From Candidatus Kaiserbacteria bacterium (lineage in GTDB: Bacteria > Patescibacteriota > Minisyncoccia > Phycocordibacterales > Phycocordibacteraceae): a DNA stretch of 19,413 nucleotides. The translations under genes and the position numbers were made by a program. Below are positions 7,197-14,167 of this stretch, in pieces; the stretch's first letter is position 1, and each line of letters begins with the position of its first letter. The stretch is from contig DRJB01000037.1 in NCBI GenBank assembly GCA_011052355.1, forward strand, positions 1 to 19,413. Reading direction: 5' to 3'. Under the pieces are notes generated by a model. The model made no database searches, had not been told where the DNA came from, and worked only from the letters and a program-made list of their open reading frames with translations.

Positions 7197-7230
7197 CCAT
7201 ACGCCCCCGGAGTGTGCGTGGAAGTTTTTT
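7197..7230 (+). terminator. Probable intrinsic terminator of gyrA
   Basis: Four nt after the gyrA stop, a short GC-rich stem (CC and ACGC pairing with GCGT and GG, with a 2-nt bulge and an 11-nt loop) is followed by AAG and six T residues (7225-7230). Confidence 0.5.
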
Positions 7231-7261
7231 ACATTCCCACCTCAAGAAATAATTTGAATAC

Positions 7262-7350
7262 TGCAGCTAAACTAACACAGCAACAGATAGGGCGCTCCGG
7301 GCCGCTTGGCCAAGTCTTACCCTATCTGTTGCTGTGTTAGTTTAGCTGCA
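7262..7350. repeat. 89-nt element with 31-bp perfect inverted arms
   Basis: The arms 7262-7292 and 7320-7350 are perfect reverse complements; the left arm begins TGCAGCTAAACTAACACAGC. The 27-nt loop is GC-rich and contains a 10-bp palindrome, CTTGGCCAAG (7305-7314). It lies in the 246-nt gap between gyrA and the methyltransferase gene. No T-run follows directly, and a likely gyrA terminator already lies upstream, so a plain terminator role is not obvious. Confidence 0.95.
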
Positions 7351-7427
7351 AAGACCCCTGTGTCTGTTTAGCATTTTTGTTTTTGTTTATACACAGGCGT
7401 GTGTCAAACATATTGATACATTTTTGT

Positions 7428-7433
7428 TATACT
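7428..7433 (+). promoter_or_regulatory. Extended -10 box of the methyltransferase operon
   Basis: TGT-TATACT ends 6 nt before the GTG start at 7440, so the transcript probably begins at or next to the start codon. The TTGATA at 7413-7418 is too close to serve as a -35. Confidence 0.6.
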
Positions 7434-7439
7434 GTAGGG

Positions 7440-7979
7440 GTGACACACCTTGAATCCATTGACCCAAAGATGCTTGTACAGCGCATGAAGCTTCGCGAAG
7501 GCATGAGTGTTGGCGATGTCGGTTCCGGCATCGGATACTACGCACTTGTTGTGGCAAAAATAGTCGGTGATGAGGGGCATGTGTATGCCATAGATATACA
7601 AGAGGATGTTTTGCATCGCTTACGACACAATGCTCAAGAACAGCATATCCAAAATATAGAAACCATATGGGGCGATATTGAAAAACCATTCGGTACGAAA
7701 CTGCGCGACCAAGTTTTTGATGCGGTCATTTTTTCAAATACATTATTTCAGTTGGAAGATACTCAAACAGCGCTCAAAGAACTTAAGCGAATTACAAAAA
7801 TAGGTGGCACATTGCTTTTGGTTGAGTGGACTCCTTCAGATAGTGCGCCGGGTCCCTCGTTGCAGGATTCCATCTCGGAAGAAACCGCTGTAGCTTTGCT
7901 TAAAGAAGCCGGTTTTCAGACACAGGAACAATTCGCTGTCGGTGCGTATCACTATGCCATTATCGCCTCTGCCGTATGA
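7440..7979 (+). CDS. Class I SAM-dependent methyltransferase
   Basis: 179 residues from GTG 7440. This start is chosen because an extended -10 box ends 6 nt before it and because the homology (THLESIDPKMLVQRMKLREG) begins there. An ATG at 7377 would place the promoter inside the gene. The SAM-binding motif I reads VGDVGSGIGYY (about 24-34), followed by the acidic end of strand 2 (YAIDIQ) and the post-motif region FDAVIFSNTLFQLED and GGTLLLVEW. This matches small UbiE-like methyltransferases. The substrate cannot be deduced. It is the first gene of an operon with a solute-binding protein and three VirB2-like proteins; its TGA overlaps the next ATG by 4 nt. Confidence 0.85.
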   Translation: MTHLESIDPKMLVQRMKLREGMSVGDVGSGIGYYALVVAKIVGDEGHVYAIDIQEDVLHRLRHNAQEQHIQNIETIWGDIEKPFGTKLRDQVFDAVIFSNTLFQLEDTQTALKELKRITKIGGTLLLVEWTPSDSAPGPSLQDSISEETAVALLKEAGFQTQEQFAVGAYHYAIIASAV

Positions 7980-9295
7980 AAAACATCTCAACATTTCAAA
8001 TGATACTCCTTGTGGTTTTCGGCGCACTTTTATTGGGTGGCATATTTGTCATGTCAACTTATTCCAGTGGGAAAAAAGGCAATGGCGCAGTGGGAAAAGT
8101 GGTAATTTGGGGAACTCTTCCATCACAATCTTTTCGTACGGCGCTTGGTGACATCTCACAGCAGAACCAAGAAATGAAAGAGGTTTCTTATGTATACAAA
8201 AATCCGACAGAGTTTGATTCAATACTTACGACCGCCATCGCAAGTGGTGATGGACCGGATTTAATTCTTATTCCGCAGACGCATCTTGCCTCATTGCGAA
8301 GCGTGCTTACGCCCATTCCTTACACTTCATTTTCGCAACGAAACTTCCTCAATGCGTTTGCCGATGTCGCCACGGTGTATCTTTCTTCTCGCGGTTCGTA
8401 TGGCATCCCATTGCTTGTTGACCCGCTTGTTCTGTATTACAATCGCACACTTTTGTCTTCAGAAAGTATTGCGCGACCGCCACGCACATGGGATGAGCTT
8501 TCCGGACTTGTACCACTTTTTACAAAAAAAATCGCCACAGGAGAGCTTTCGCAAGTACTCATACCACTTGGCACGTATAACAACGTGCATGATGCGACGG
8601 CAATTCTTTCCACTCTTTTTATGCAGGCGGGCGTTCCCATTGTAAAACGAACATCTTCGGGGGAGGTTCGCGGAGCTCTTTTGAATGCGAGTGGCGTGTC
8701 AAATACAACCGGAACAAGTAATTCCGCCGGAGTGGAGGTTCTTGGTTTCTATACGCAATTCGCCGACCCAACGAAGACAACCTATAATTGGAACAGTACA
8801 CTTCCGAACTCACAGCAAATGTTTCTTGCGGGCAATGCGGCGCTGTATATCGGGTATGCCTCTGAAGCAAAATTTTTCACGCAAGCAAATCCGAATTTGT
8901 CTTTTGATGTGACTTCGGTACCGCAATCTTCTGTTTCAAAAATAAAGACCGTGTATGCAAAAGTGTATGCATTTTCTTTGCCACATGGGAGTAGAAATAT
9001 ACGAGGCGCCGTTACAGTCGCTTCGGCGCTTTCCAATGCGTCGCCAGAGAGTATTATCGCAAAAGCAACCGGACTGACGCCGGTGTTGCGCTCTCTTCTT
9101 TCGTCGCGTCCGTCAAGCCCAACGGAAAGCACCGCTTACTCCGCGGCGATTATGTCGCGCACGTGGTTATCCCCATCTAAAGCAACGACAGGGAGTATTT
9201 TTTCAGGTATGATTAGTCAAGTAAATGCGGGACAACTTTCAATTCCCGATGCGCTTACACGAGCGGAGCAGGCAATAACCGCAACACTGCAATGA
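7976..9295 (+). CDS. Membrane-anchored extracellular solute-binding protein (SBP family 1-like)
   Basis: 439 residues. One hydrophobic segment at about 9-27 (MILLVVFGALLLGGIFVMS) anchors or exports the protein. No Cys lipobox follows, so it is probably a transmembrane-anchored rather than lipidated receptor. The body has the order typical of family 1 sugar-binding proteins: VVIWGT strand, SGDGPDLILIP near 80, YGIPLLVDPLVLYYNRTLL near 140 and TWDELSGL near 170, then a middle lobe with FLAGNAALYIGYASEA. No ABC permease or ATPase gene is nearby, which is odd for a transporter. Instead it sits between a methyltransferase gene and VirB2-like genes, overlapping both by 4 nt (ATGA), which implies translational coupling. 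The ligand is unknown. Confidence 0.8.
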   Translation: MKNISTFQMILLVVFGALLLGGIFVMSTYSSGKKGNGAVGKVVIWGTLPSQSFRTALGDISQQNQEMKEVSYVYKNPTEFDSILTTAIASGDGPDLILIPQTHLASLRSVLTPIPYTSFSQRNFLNAFADVATVYLSSRGSYGIPLLVDPLVLYYNRTLLSSESIARPPRTWDELSGLVPLFTKKIATGELSQVLIPLGTYNNVHDATAILSTLFMQAGVPIVKRTSSGEVRGALLNASGVSNTTGTSNSAGVEVLGFYTQFADPTKTTYNWNSTLPNSQQMFLAGNAALYIGYASEAKFFTQANPNLSFDVTSVPQSSVSKIKTVYAKVYAFSLPHGSRNIRGAVTVASALSNASPESIIAKATGLTPVLRSLLSSRPSSPTESTAYSAAIMSRTWLSPSKATTGSIFSGMISQVNAGQLSIPDALTRAEQAITATLQ

Positions 9296-9720
9296 GATTC
9301 TTATTTTCACTATTTTTATTTTCAGCCACGCTTTTCCCGGCGTTTTCGTTAGCAGCAACAGCGAGCGTGGGCTCGCAGCCCCCTGCACCGCCTTCGGCGG
9401 TGCAGGGGGCTGCTCAAGAAGCAAGTTTGTGTCCGTCCGGGCAATCCGGTCTGTGTAATCCGCTCAAAGCAAAATCCATCACTGAACTTCTTAATGATAT
9501 TTTAACTTACCTCGTTAAAATAGGTACCGTGTTTGTTATTCTTATGATTGTATACGTCGGGTTTAAATTTACTGCCGCGCGAGGTAATGCCGGTGAGCTT
9601 GAAAAGGTGCGCATTATGTTTCTGTGGACGGTTGTTGGGGCTCTTGTCATTTTGGGTGCGCATGTAATTTCCGACATGATTACTTCAACCATACATACGA
9701 TTTCTCAAACACCATCGTGA
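9292..9720 (+). CDS. VirB2/TrbC-like small membrane protein 1
   Basis: 142 residues. It has a signal peptide (MRFLFSLFLFSATLFPAFSLAATA, cleavage near 22-24), then a Pro/Ala/Gln-rich stretch encoded by an 18-bp perfect hairpin, then LCPSGQSGLCNPLKAKSITELL and two membrane helices (about 73-95 and 105-125) joined by a short charged loop, TAARGNAGELEKVR. This layout (signal peptide, two helices, small polar loop with GN) resembles VirB2/TrbC-type pilin subunits, which are abundant in Patescibacteria. Pilus, secretion or envelope function is inferred. The ATG overlaps the preceding stop by 4 nt, and its own TGA overlaps the GTG of the next gene by 4 nt. Confidence 0.75.
   Translation: MRFLFSLFLFSATLFPAFSLAATASVGSQPPAPPSAVQGAAQEASLCPSGQSGLCNPLKAKSITELLNDILTYLVKIGTVFVILMIVYVGFKFTAARGNAGELEKVRIMFLWTVVGALVILGAHVISDMITSTIHTISQTPS
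9375..9413. repeat. 18-bp perfect hairpin inside the first VirB2-like gene
   Basis: The arms 9375-9392 and 9396-9413 are perfect reverse complements (GCAGCCCCCTGCACCGCC on the left) with a TTC loop. It is very GC-rich compared with its surroundings. The full unit is 39 nt (13 codons) and encodes SQPPAPPSAVQGAA just after the signal peptide. Confidence 0.95.
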
Positions 9721-9980
9721 AAACACCAGCGCCAATGGATTTTAAGCAATATGTTGATTTCATCATATCTTTGATGAACCACGAAGTTGTGCCGGTCATA
9801 CTCGGACTTTCTCTTGTGGCGTTTTTATGGGGAGTGTTCCGTTATTACATATTGCACGGAGCAGATACAAACGAACGAGAACATGCAAGAACATTTATGT
9901 TATGGGGTTTAATCGGCATGGTATTGTTATTCACAGTATGGGGACTGGTGAATATCGCCGGAGTCGCACTGATGTTATAA
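9717..9980 (+). CDS. VirB2/TrbC-like small membrane protein 2
   Basis: 87 residues from GTG 9717, which overlaps the upstream stop as GTGA; ATG 9735 (81 residues) is an alternative. There is no cleavable signal. Two membrane helices (about 18-40 and 57-83) flank a polar loop, HGADTNEREHAR. The ending FMLWGLIGMVLLFTVWGLVNIAG closely parallels that of the third protein (LLMYGLIGF..MISIWGLVNII), so the two are paralogues. The coupling suggests fixed stoichiometry with its neighbours, as for subunits of one membrane assembly. Function is inferred only from this resemblance. Confidence 0.7.
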   Translation: MKTPAPMDFKQYVDFIISLMNHEVVPVILGLSLVAFLWGVFRYYILHGADTNEREHARTFMLWGLIGMVLLFTVWGLVNIAGVALML

Positions 9981-9991
9981 TTATTACATAC

Positions 9992-10531
9992 ATGTTTACA
10001 CACGTTTATTTTTATATTAAAAATATATTGCTTCATCCCGCGATAAAAAGTATTGCGCTTATTGCGCTTGTGGGAATAGTGTCATTTGGAGCATTTACCG
10101 CCGTACCCGCTCCCACTGCGCATGCTTTTTTTAATTTTAGAACTGGTTCAGGCGGAACTTCTATCAATGGTTGTGCGAACACAGGCAATGGTTATGTCAG
10201 TGGAAGCTCCAACAGTCTGAGTAATTTCTTTGGATTTTCAACGCAAGGTCATTGCAATGGCGCCTCCGGTTACGCAATTCTTATTCTTGAAATTATCAAT
10301 GGTATATTGGTTCCTATTATTTTTTCAATAGCATTTATAGTATTTATATGGGGCATGTTTAAATATTTCATTGCCGGCGGTGCTAACCCTGAAGAGCAAG
10401 CAAAGGGGTGGAAATTACTCATGTATGGGCTCATCGGTTTTGCCGTTATGATATCGATATGGGGTTTGGTAAATATCATACTGCATACATTCAATCTTCA
10501 AGACACCGCGCCACCGTATCCCTACATCTAA
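9992..10531 (+). CDS. VirB2/TrbC-like small membrane protein 3
   Basis: 179 residues from ATG 9992, 11 nt after the previous gene. This start is chosen because it gives a normal signal peptide: a basic N-terminus, a hydrophobic core (SIALIALVGIVSFGAFTAV) and APTAHA as the likely cleavage site near 45. The mature part starts with a Gly/Asn/Ser-rich segment carrying two Cys (GCANTGNGYVSG, QGHCNGASG). Two helices follow (about 95-120 and 135-160) around the loop FIAGGANPEEQAKGWK, then a short Pro-rich tail. It is the last gene of the operon and converges on priA. Confidence 0.75.
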   Translation: MFTHVYFYIKNILLHPAIKSIALIALVGIVSFGAFTAVPAPTAHAFFNFRTGSGGTSINGCANTGNGYVSGSSNSLSNFFGFSTQGHCNGASGYAILILEIINGILVPIIFSIAFIVFIWGMFKYFIAGGANPEEQAKGWKLLMYGLIGFAVMISIWGLVNIILHTFNLQDTAPPYPYI

Positions 10532-10546
10532 ACACGGGTAGTGTTT
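10530..10546. terminator. Possible weak bidirectional terminator
   Basis: A 6-bp stem (AAACAC with GTGTTT, loop GGGTA) spans the stop of the third VirB2-like gene in the 24-nt gap before the convergent priA stop. It is short and AT-rich, so the call is tentative. Confidence 0.3.
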
Positions 10547-10555
10547 TACTAAAGA

Positions 10556-12364
10556 TTACCACAGTGATTCTCCATTGATGGTATGCGTTATGTAGTGTGG
10601 AAGCCCGGCTATACGTTTTGAAATATTCTCACCGGGTAGTTGTTTTTGTTTGTATATCAAAGTACGAACGCGTTTATTTTTTGTTATAATTCTGTCGGGA
10701 AGGCGGTTGGGTGTATGTGTGGTAAAAATGTCTCGCAGTAAGATTTCTCCCTGTTCAAGATAATCTTCATTTCCGGTAATTCTGAAAATTAACAAATAAT
10801 CATATGGAGGATAATGGAGTTCCTTTCGTAGTTGTAACTCCTCATCAAGAAATAATGTCATATCCGGTTGTGTGAGTGCTTGGCATGCCGTATCTTTTTG
10901 GTGGCGTGTTGCTATGATAAGGTGTTGCGTATGTTGCGCAAGTGACAGTGCTATGCGCACAAATCGCTCACGTGCTCTCCAAAAGGGAACTGACAACAAA
11001 GAATCGGCGGAAACAATTATACCAGTAGAGAACAAGTCTCCCGGCTCAAGCCATGGGATTAGTTTTTCAGTACCGATTAAAATGGTTTGCTGTGCGCGCG
11101 CTTTGTCAAGCGCGCGCACAGCACCCGCCACGCTTGTAATGGTGTCCGAATCAAAACGAACCAACTCGGCTTCCGAAAAATATTTTTTTACGTCTTCTTC
11201 AACGCGCTCAATGCCTGCTCCAAGCGGGACCAGGTTCCAGCTGTCGCAGTTATTGCAATGGATGTCCGCTCTCTGAATAATCGTTCCGTCCGCACTGCGA
11301 AAAACTCTTTTCCCGTTCTGTGTCGCAAGTGAAAGTGCTCGTCCGTGCACATCACGAACCGCTTCGCCACAGTCTTTGCATACTGCTGTAGCAGCGTACC
11401 CGCGACGCACCGCCAGAAGAAGCACGCGCTCTTTTCTATCAAGCGCGCTCTGTATTGTGTTGCGCAATGGAAGAGGAAGAGTGGAATAGTGCTGTTCCGG
11501 TACGCGCAAATCATTTGTGCGAGTGGAAAGTATATGTATTTTTTTTGCATATATATTACGCATTGATTTTCCGTGTGGTATACGTGTCTCAATACGTATC
11601 GGATAATCACCGATAAGTAACGTACAACGTCGTGTTTTTGCAAGCTCAAACAACGCTATGCGCATGTCCGTATGTGGATATCGCCTGTTCGTGAATGCTT
11701 GAGCACTTTCTCTTTCAATAACAATTGTTGAAAAGCGCTTGATTGGAATAAATGCATACGGAGCGGTTACGATGACAATTGGCGCTTCATATGCTTCGTG
11801 AATCATTTCTTGGCGTTTGTGAGCTTTTTGGTTTCCATGTACAATCACCACATTGCAATGAAAGTGCGCTGTGAGACGCTTCGCTTCAACAATACTTGGT
11901 ACTACAAACAACGCGGTACTTTTTTTTGGCGCACCAGAGAAGAGTATAGAGTATTCTCGCAAACGATTTTTATATGGAGCTTCACATTGTTTTCGTACAA
12001 ATTTTTCACCGTATAAAAAGTCATTTGGAAAGCCGGCAACTATACTGTCATTGGTGAATAACTGTCGTAACACTTCTCCTTTGGGTGCACCGTGCCGGCA
12101 CGCTGTTACAAGCGCTGTGGAATAATAGGCAGGTGGAAGGTGTGAAAGAGTTTGCGCAATCACACTCTTTGGAATAAATGAAGCATTTTTCAAAAAAGAC
12201 TTCATGTCTGACACCGAGATGCATTCTGTTACGACCGCCGTTACAGTGCGCCGGCGAAGTGGTACGGAAACTATTGTTCCGTTTGCAATTGAAGTTTTTG
12301 ACCTGTAGGACAAAGTTTCCGCGGGAGCTCCACGGACAAACGGTACAACGTCAATAACATACAT
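10556..12364 (-). CDS. priA: Primosomal protein N' (PriA-like), helicase motifs lost
   Basis: 602 residues, shorter than the usual 700 or more. The order of segments follows PriA: N-terminal 3'-DNA-binding-like part (1-90), two RecA-like lobes, a Cys insert and a C-terminal domain (from about 515, LHYPPYDYLLIFRI). PriA normally reloads the replicative helicase at stalled forks. The ATPase motifs are missing: Walker A (GVTGSGKT) aligns with SGAPKKST (143-150), the DEEH box with ERES (217-220), GSATP with GDYPI (251-255), and the arginine-finger motif QVAGRAGR with SLAQHTQH (474-481). Only two CxxC pairs remain (C329/C332, C370/C373) of the usual four. The helicase is probably inactive and the protein may act as a loading scaffold. 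It follows the PEGA gene by 2 nt. A 36-nt palindrome lies in its coding sequence. Confidence 0.85.
   Translation of the reverse strand: MYVIDVVPFVRGAPAETLSYRSKTSIANGTIVSVPLRRRTVTAVVTECISVSDMKSFLKNASFIPKSVIAQTLSHLPPAYYSTALVTACRHGAPKGEVLRQLFTNDSIVAGFPNDFLYGEKFVRKQCEAPYKNRLREYSILFSGAPKKSTALFVVPSIVEAKRLTAHFHCNVVIVHGNQKAHKRQEMIHEAYEAPIVIVTAPYAFIPIKRFSTIVIERESAQAFTNRRYPHTDMRIALFELAKTRRCTLLIGDYPIRIETRIPHGKSMRNIYAKKIHILSTRTNDLRVPEQHYSTLPLPLRNTIQSALDRKERVLLLAVRRGYAATAVCKDCGEAVRDVHGRALSLATQNGKRVFRSADGTIIQRADIHCNNCDSWNLVPLGAGIERVEEDVKKYFSEAELVRFDSDTITSVAGAVRALDKARAQQTILIGTEKLIPWLEPGDLFSTGIIVSADSLLSVPFWRARERFVRIALSLAQHTQHLIIATRHQKDTACQALTQPDMTLFLDEELQLRKELHYPPYDYLLIFRITGNEDYLEQGEILLRDIFTTHTPNRLPDRIITKNKRVRTLIYKQKQLPGENISKRIAGLPHYITHTINGESLW
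11088..11123. repeat. 16-bp perfect hairpin inside priA
   Basis: The arms 11088-11103 and 11108-11123 are perfect reverse complements with loop TGTC. The stem contains alternating GCGCGCG. Span 36 nt (12 codons), encoding about GAVRALDKARAQ in the segment before LIGTEK. Confidence 0.95.
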
Positions 12365-12366
12365 AG

Positions 12367-13146
12367 TTACAAAGTAAGTTGATAAATTGTCTTTTCATCT
12401 TGCACAAATAATGTATTATCTTTCCCTTGCGCCATGCGCGGTGAGATGCCCTTGAGCAACGGAGCGAACGTTCTTGGTGCGCGCGGGTCAATGGAAAGCG
12501 CATATATGGTGTTGCCGATTTCAATCAAAATAGCATCATCTCGTCCGGGATATGGTATGAGCCCTGTAATTTTTTTTGCAGAAGAAAATATAATTGTCGG
12601 TGAGCAAGTATTTTTGGAGCATAGGTATGGTGGGGGGGTACAAGACGATGAAGGCGGAAGCGGTGTGGCGATTACTTGATTTCCGGAGGTGGCAAGAGAC
12701 ATGCATTCATTGGTGAATGTAAGCGGTTGCGCCGGAGTTGGCAAAACTACCGAGGCAATTTTCTTTTTTGCCAGCAGACGTTCATTACCATTTAGTATTT
12801 TACCTTTTGGTACTCGTGGAATTAAAAATGCGCGAACAGTGATAGATTTACTTTCGGGAACGGTTACCATATATTTCCATGGCCAGTATCCTTTCGCAGA
12901 TGCAAGAAGCATGTGGTTCCCGGGGATAAGGGATATTGAAATGGTGTTATTTAGTATGCCGGTGCGTAATGCATAATCCGAGAATATTTTGGCGTCATTT
13001 GGGATGTTAGTGATGATAACCTCTTGCTCTCTTGTGAGCACAAGCCCCGCACCAAGACGGTATCCGGCAGTATAGCCGGCAAACAGAATAAGCATAAACA
13101 ATCCGCTTATGGCAATTGTGTAGCGAAACAATAAACGGTTTTTCAT
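12367..13146 (-). CDS. Membrane-anchored PEGA-domain-like protein
   Basis: 259 residues from the ATG at 13146. An in-frame ATG at 13185 would add 13 residues, but a -10 box (TATGCT) ends 10 nt before 13146 and the typical basic-hydrophobic start MKNRLLFRYTIAISG begins here. One membrane helix spans about 8-30. Residues about 43-105 resemble a PEGA-type beta-sandwich: VIITNIPNDAKIFSD, then SISLIPGNHMLLASAKGYWPW, then a hydrophobic strand. The rest is beta-rich with a Pro/Cys patch (PPSSSCTPPPYLC) and blade-like repeats (DAILIEIGNTIYALSID, DNTLFVQDEKTIYQLTL), perhaps a partial propeller. An envelope or extracellular location is likely. It is transcribed immediately ahead of priA with a 2-nt gap. 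Confidence 0.75.
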   Translation of the reverse strand: MKNRLLFRYTIAISGLFMLILFAGYTAGYRLGAGLVLTREQEVIITNIPNDAKIFSDYALRTGILNNTISISLIPGNHMLLASAKGYWPWKYMVTVPESKSITVRAFLIPRVPKGKILNGNERLLAKKKIASVVLPTPAQPLTFTNECMSLATSGNQVIATPLPPSSSCTPPPYLCSKNTCSPTIIFSSAKKITGLIPYPGRDDAILIEIGNTIYALSIDPRAPRTFAPLLKGISPRMAQGKDNTLFVQDEKTIYQLTL

Positions 13147-13156
13147 ATATATGCAA

Positions 13157-13162
13157 AGCATA
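13157..13162 (-). promoter_or_regulatory. Extended -10 box of the PEGA-priA operon
   Basis: On the minus strand TGG-TATGCT ends 10 nt before the ATG at 13146, which supports that start and a leader of only a few nt. Confidence 0.5.
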
Positions 13163-13271
13163 CCAGAGATATGCCGACACGTCATCTTTCAGAAAATGGA
13201 TTAGGCATCTTTGTTTCTAGAAAAAATGTGGTGTAACTACAACTTTTCTTGCGTTTTGTTTGTGGAAAGGG

Positions 13272-13277
13272 TATGAT
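13272..13277 (+). promoter_or_regulatory. -10 box of rplI
   Basis: TATGAT ends 9 nt before the rplI ATG at 13287. TTGCGT (13249-13254), at a 17-nt spacing, could be a weak -35. No Shine-Dalgarno site fits in the predicted leader. Confidence 0.5.
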
Positions 13278-13286
13278 GGGCATATT

Positions 13287-13733
13287 ATGAAAATCGTTCT
13301 TACACAGCGCGTGAAGGGTGTCGGAGATACCCATGATGTGGTAAGTGTTGCCGATGGGTATGCGCTTAATTTTCTTATTCGTACGGGAAAGGCGATTTCA
13401 GCAACGCAGGTACAGCAACATATCGCAAAAACACGTAAAGAGAAGCTCATTGTCGAGAGGGAAGTACAAGAGAAATTACTTGAGCAAAATATAGCAACGC
13501 TTTCTGTAGCGCGCATATCAATTGCGGTATCGGTAAATGAGAAAGGACATCTTTACGAGGCGGTTGGTATCTCGGAAATACTTTCTGCGATTAAAGAGCA
13601 AGCGAACGTATCACTTCCAAAAGATATGATAAAGCTGGAGCATCCGATAAAAGAAATCGGTACGTATGATGTTCCGGTATCGCACGGAGAACTATTTGGA
13701 AAGTTTTCAATTATTGTTGAAGCAAAACAATAG
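13287..13733 (+). CDS. rplI: 50S ribosomal protein bL9
   Basis: 148 residues from ATG 13287, the normal bL9 length. The N-terminal rRNA-binding domain starts MKIVLTQRVKGVGDTHDVV and continues VADGYALNFLIRTGKAISAT, matching the conserved V..GYARNFL region. A long connecting helix (about 44-75) leads to the C-terminal domain with HLYEAVGISEI (bL9 usually has LFGSVT here). The in-frame ATG at 13260 would place the -10 box inside the gene and adds residues outside the family. bL9 is missing from some Patescibacteria groups, so its presence helps placement. The gene is alone, without the usual rpsF-ssb-rpsR neighbours, and converges on rpmA. Confidence 0.95.
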   Translation: MKIVLTQRVKGVGDTHDVVSVADGYALNFLIRTGKAISATQVQQHIAKTRKEKLIVEREVQEKLLEQNIATLSVARISIAVSVNEKGHLYEAVGISEILSAIKEQANVSLPKDMIKLEHPIKEIGTYDVPVSHGELFGKFSIIVEAKQ

Positions 13734-13768
13734 TTTAGGTTTTTCTATTGTTATTTTTATTATTGGAA

Positions 13769-13821
13769 AGCAGGCATACACAAAATCGGACATTCAATGT
13801 CCGATTTTGTGTATGCCTGCT
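13769..13821. terminator. 53-nt perfect palindrome between convergent rplI and rpmA; likely terminator
   Basis: The 26-nt arms 13769-13794 and 13796-13821 are perfect reverse complements around C13795; the left arm begins AGCAGGCATACACAAAATCG. It starts 35 nt after the rplI stop. Six T residues (13830-13835) follow on the plus strand with an 8-nt gap. No T-run follows on the minus strand. The stem is much longer than intrinsic terminators need, so it may belong with the other palindromes in this window. Confidence 0.7.
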
Positions 13822-13859
13822 CCAAATTATTTTTTATAATACGAGAAGTGTTTTGCTTG

Positions 13860-14132
13860 TTATAGGACATCCACCACTTTTTTCCGTATGAGATTTCCAT
13901 TAAATCGTTGTTTGCGTATGCTTCTGTATGACACTGTTCCATCGGCGACCGCAAATAATGTATGATCCTTTCCTATGTGTACATTCTTTCCCGCTTCAAT
14001 TTTAGTTCCTCGTTGGCGTACAATAATCATTCCAATACGCGCTTTTTGCCCGGTATATAATTTAGTGCCGAGATATTTCGGATTTGAATCGCGACCATTT
14101 TTTGTTGCGCCACCAGCTTTTGTACTTGACAT
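13860..14132 (-). CDS. rpmA: 50S ribosomal protein bL27
   Basis: 90 residues, full length. The N-terminus reads MSSTKAGGATKNGRDSNPKYLG, equivalent to E. coli MAHKKAGGSTRNGRDS, the segment that reaches the peptidyl-transferase centre. The core has IIVRQRGTKIEAGKNVHIGKDHTLFA. No extra N-terminal cleavage extension, as found in Firmicutes, is visible. It is separated from rplU, its usual partner, which is not in the window. It is divergent from the 14168 gene, with 35 nt between their start codons, and a TATATT box (14143-14148, minus) ends 10 nt before its ATG. Confidence 0.96.
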   Translation of the reverse strand: MSSTKAGGATKNGRDSNPKYLGTKLYTGQKARIGMIIVRQRGTKIEAGKNVHIGKDHTLFAVADGTVSYRSIRKQRFNGNLIRKKVVDVL

Positions 14133-14142
14133 GATATGATGT

Positions 14143-14148
14143 AATATA
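14143..14148 (-). promoter_or_regulatory. -10 box of rpmA
   Basis: TATATT on the minus strand ends 10 nt before the rpmA ATG, the same short spacing seen at other genes here. Confidence 0.4.
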
Positions 14149-14167
14149 TAAGAAACTTATATTATCT

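Noticed and set aside
7262..7350. Integron attC-like recombination site
   Set aside because: The stem is perfect, without the bulged bases and paired R/L boxes of attC sites, and no cassette or integrase gene is nearby.
7413..7418. TTGATA as the -35 of the methyltransferase promoter
   Set aside because: Only 9 nt separate it from the TATACT box, far from the usual 16-18 nt; the extended -10 explains the promoter better.
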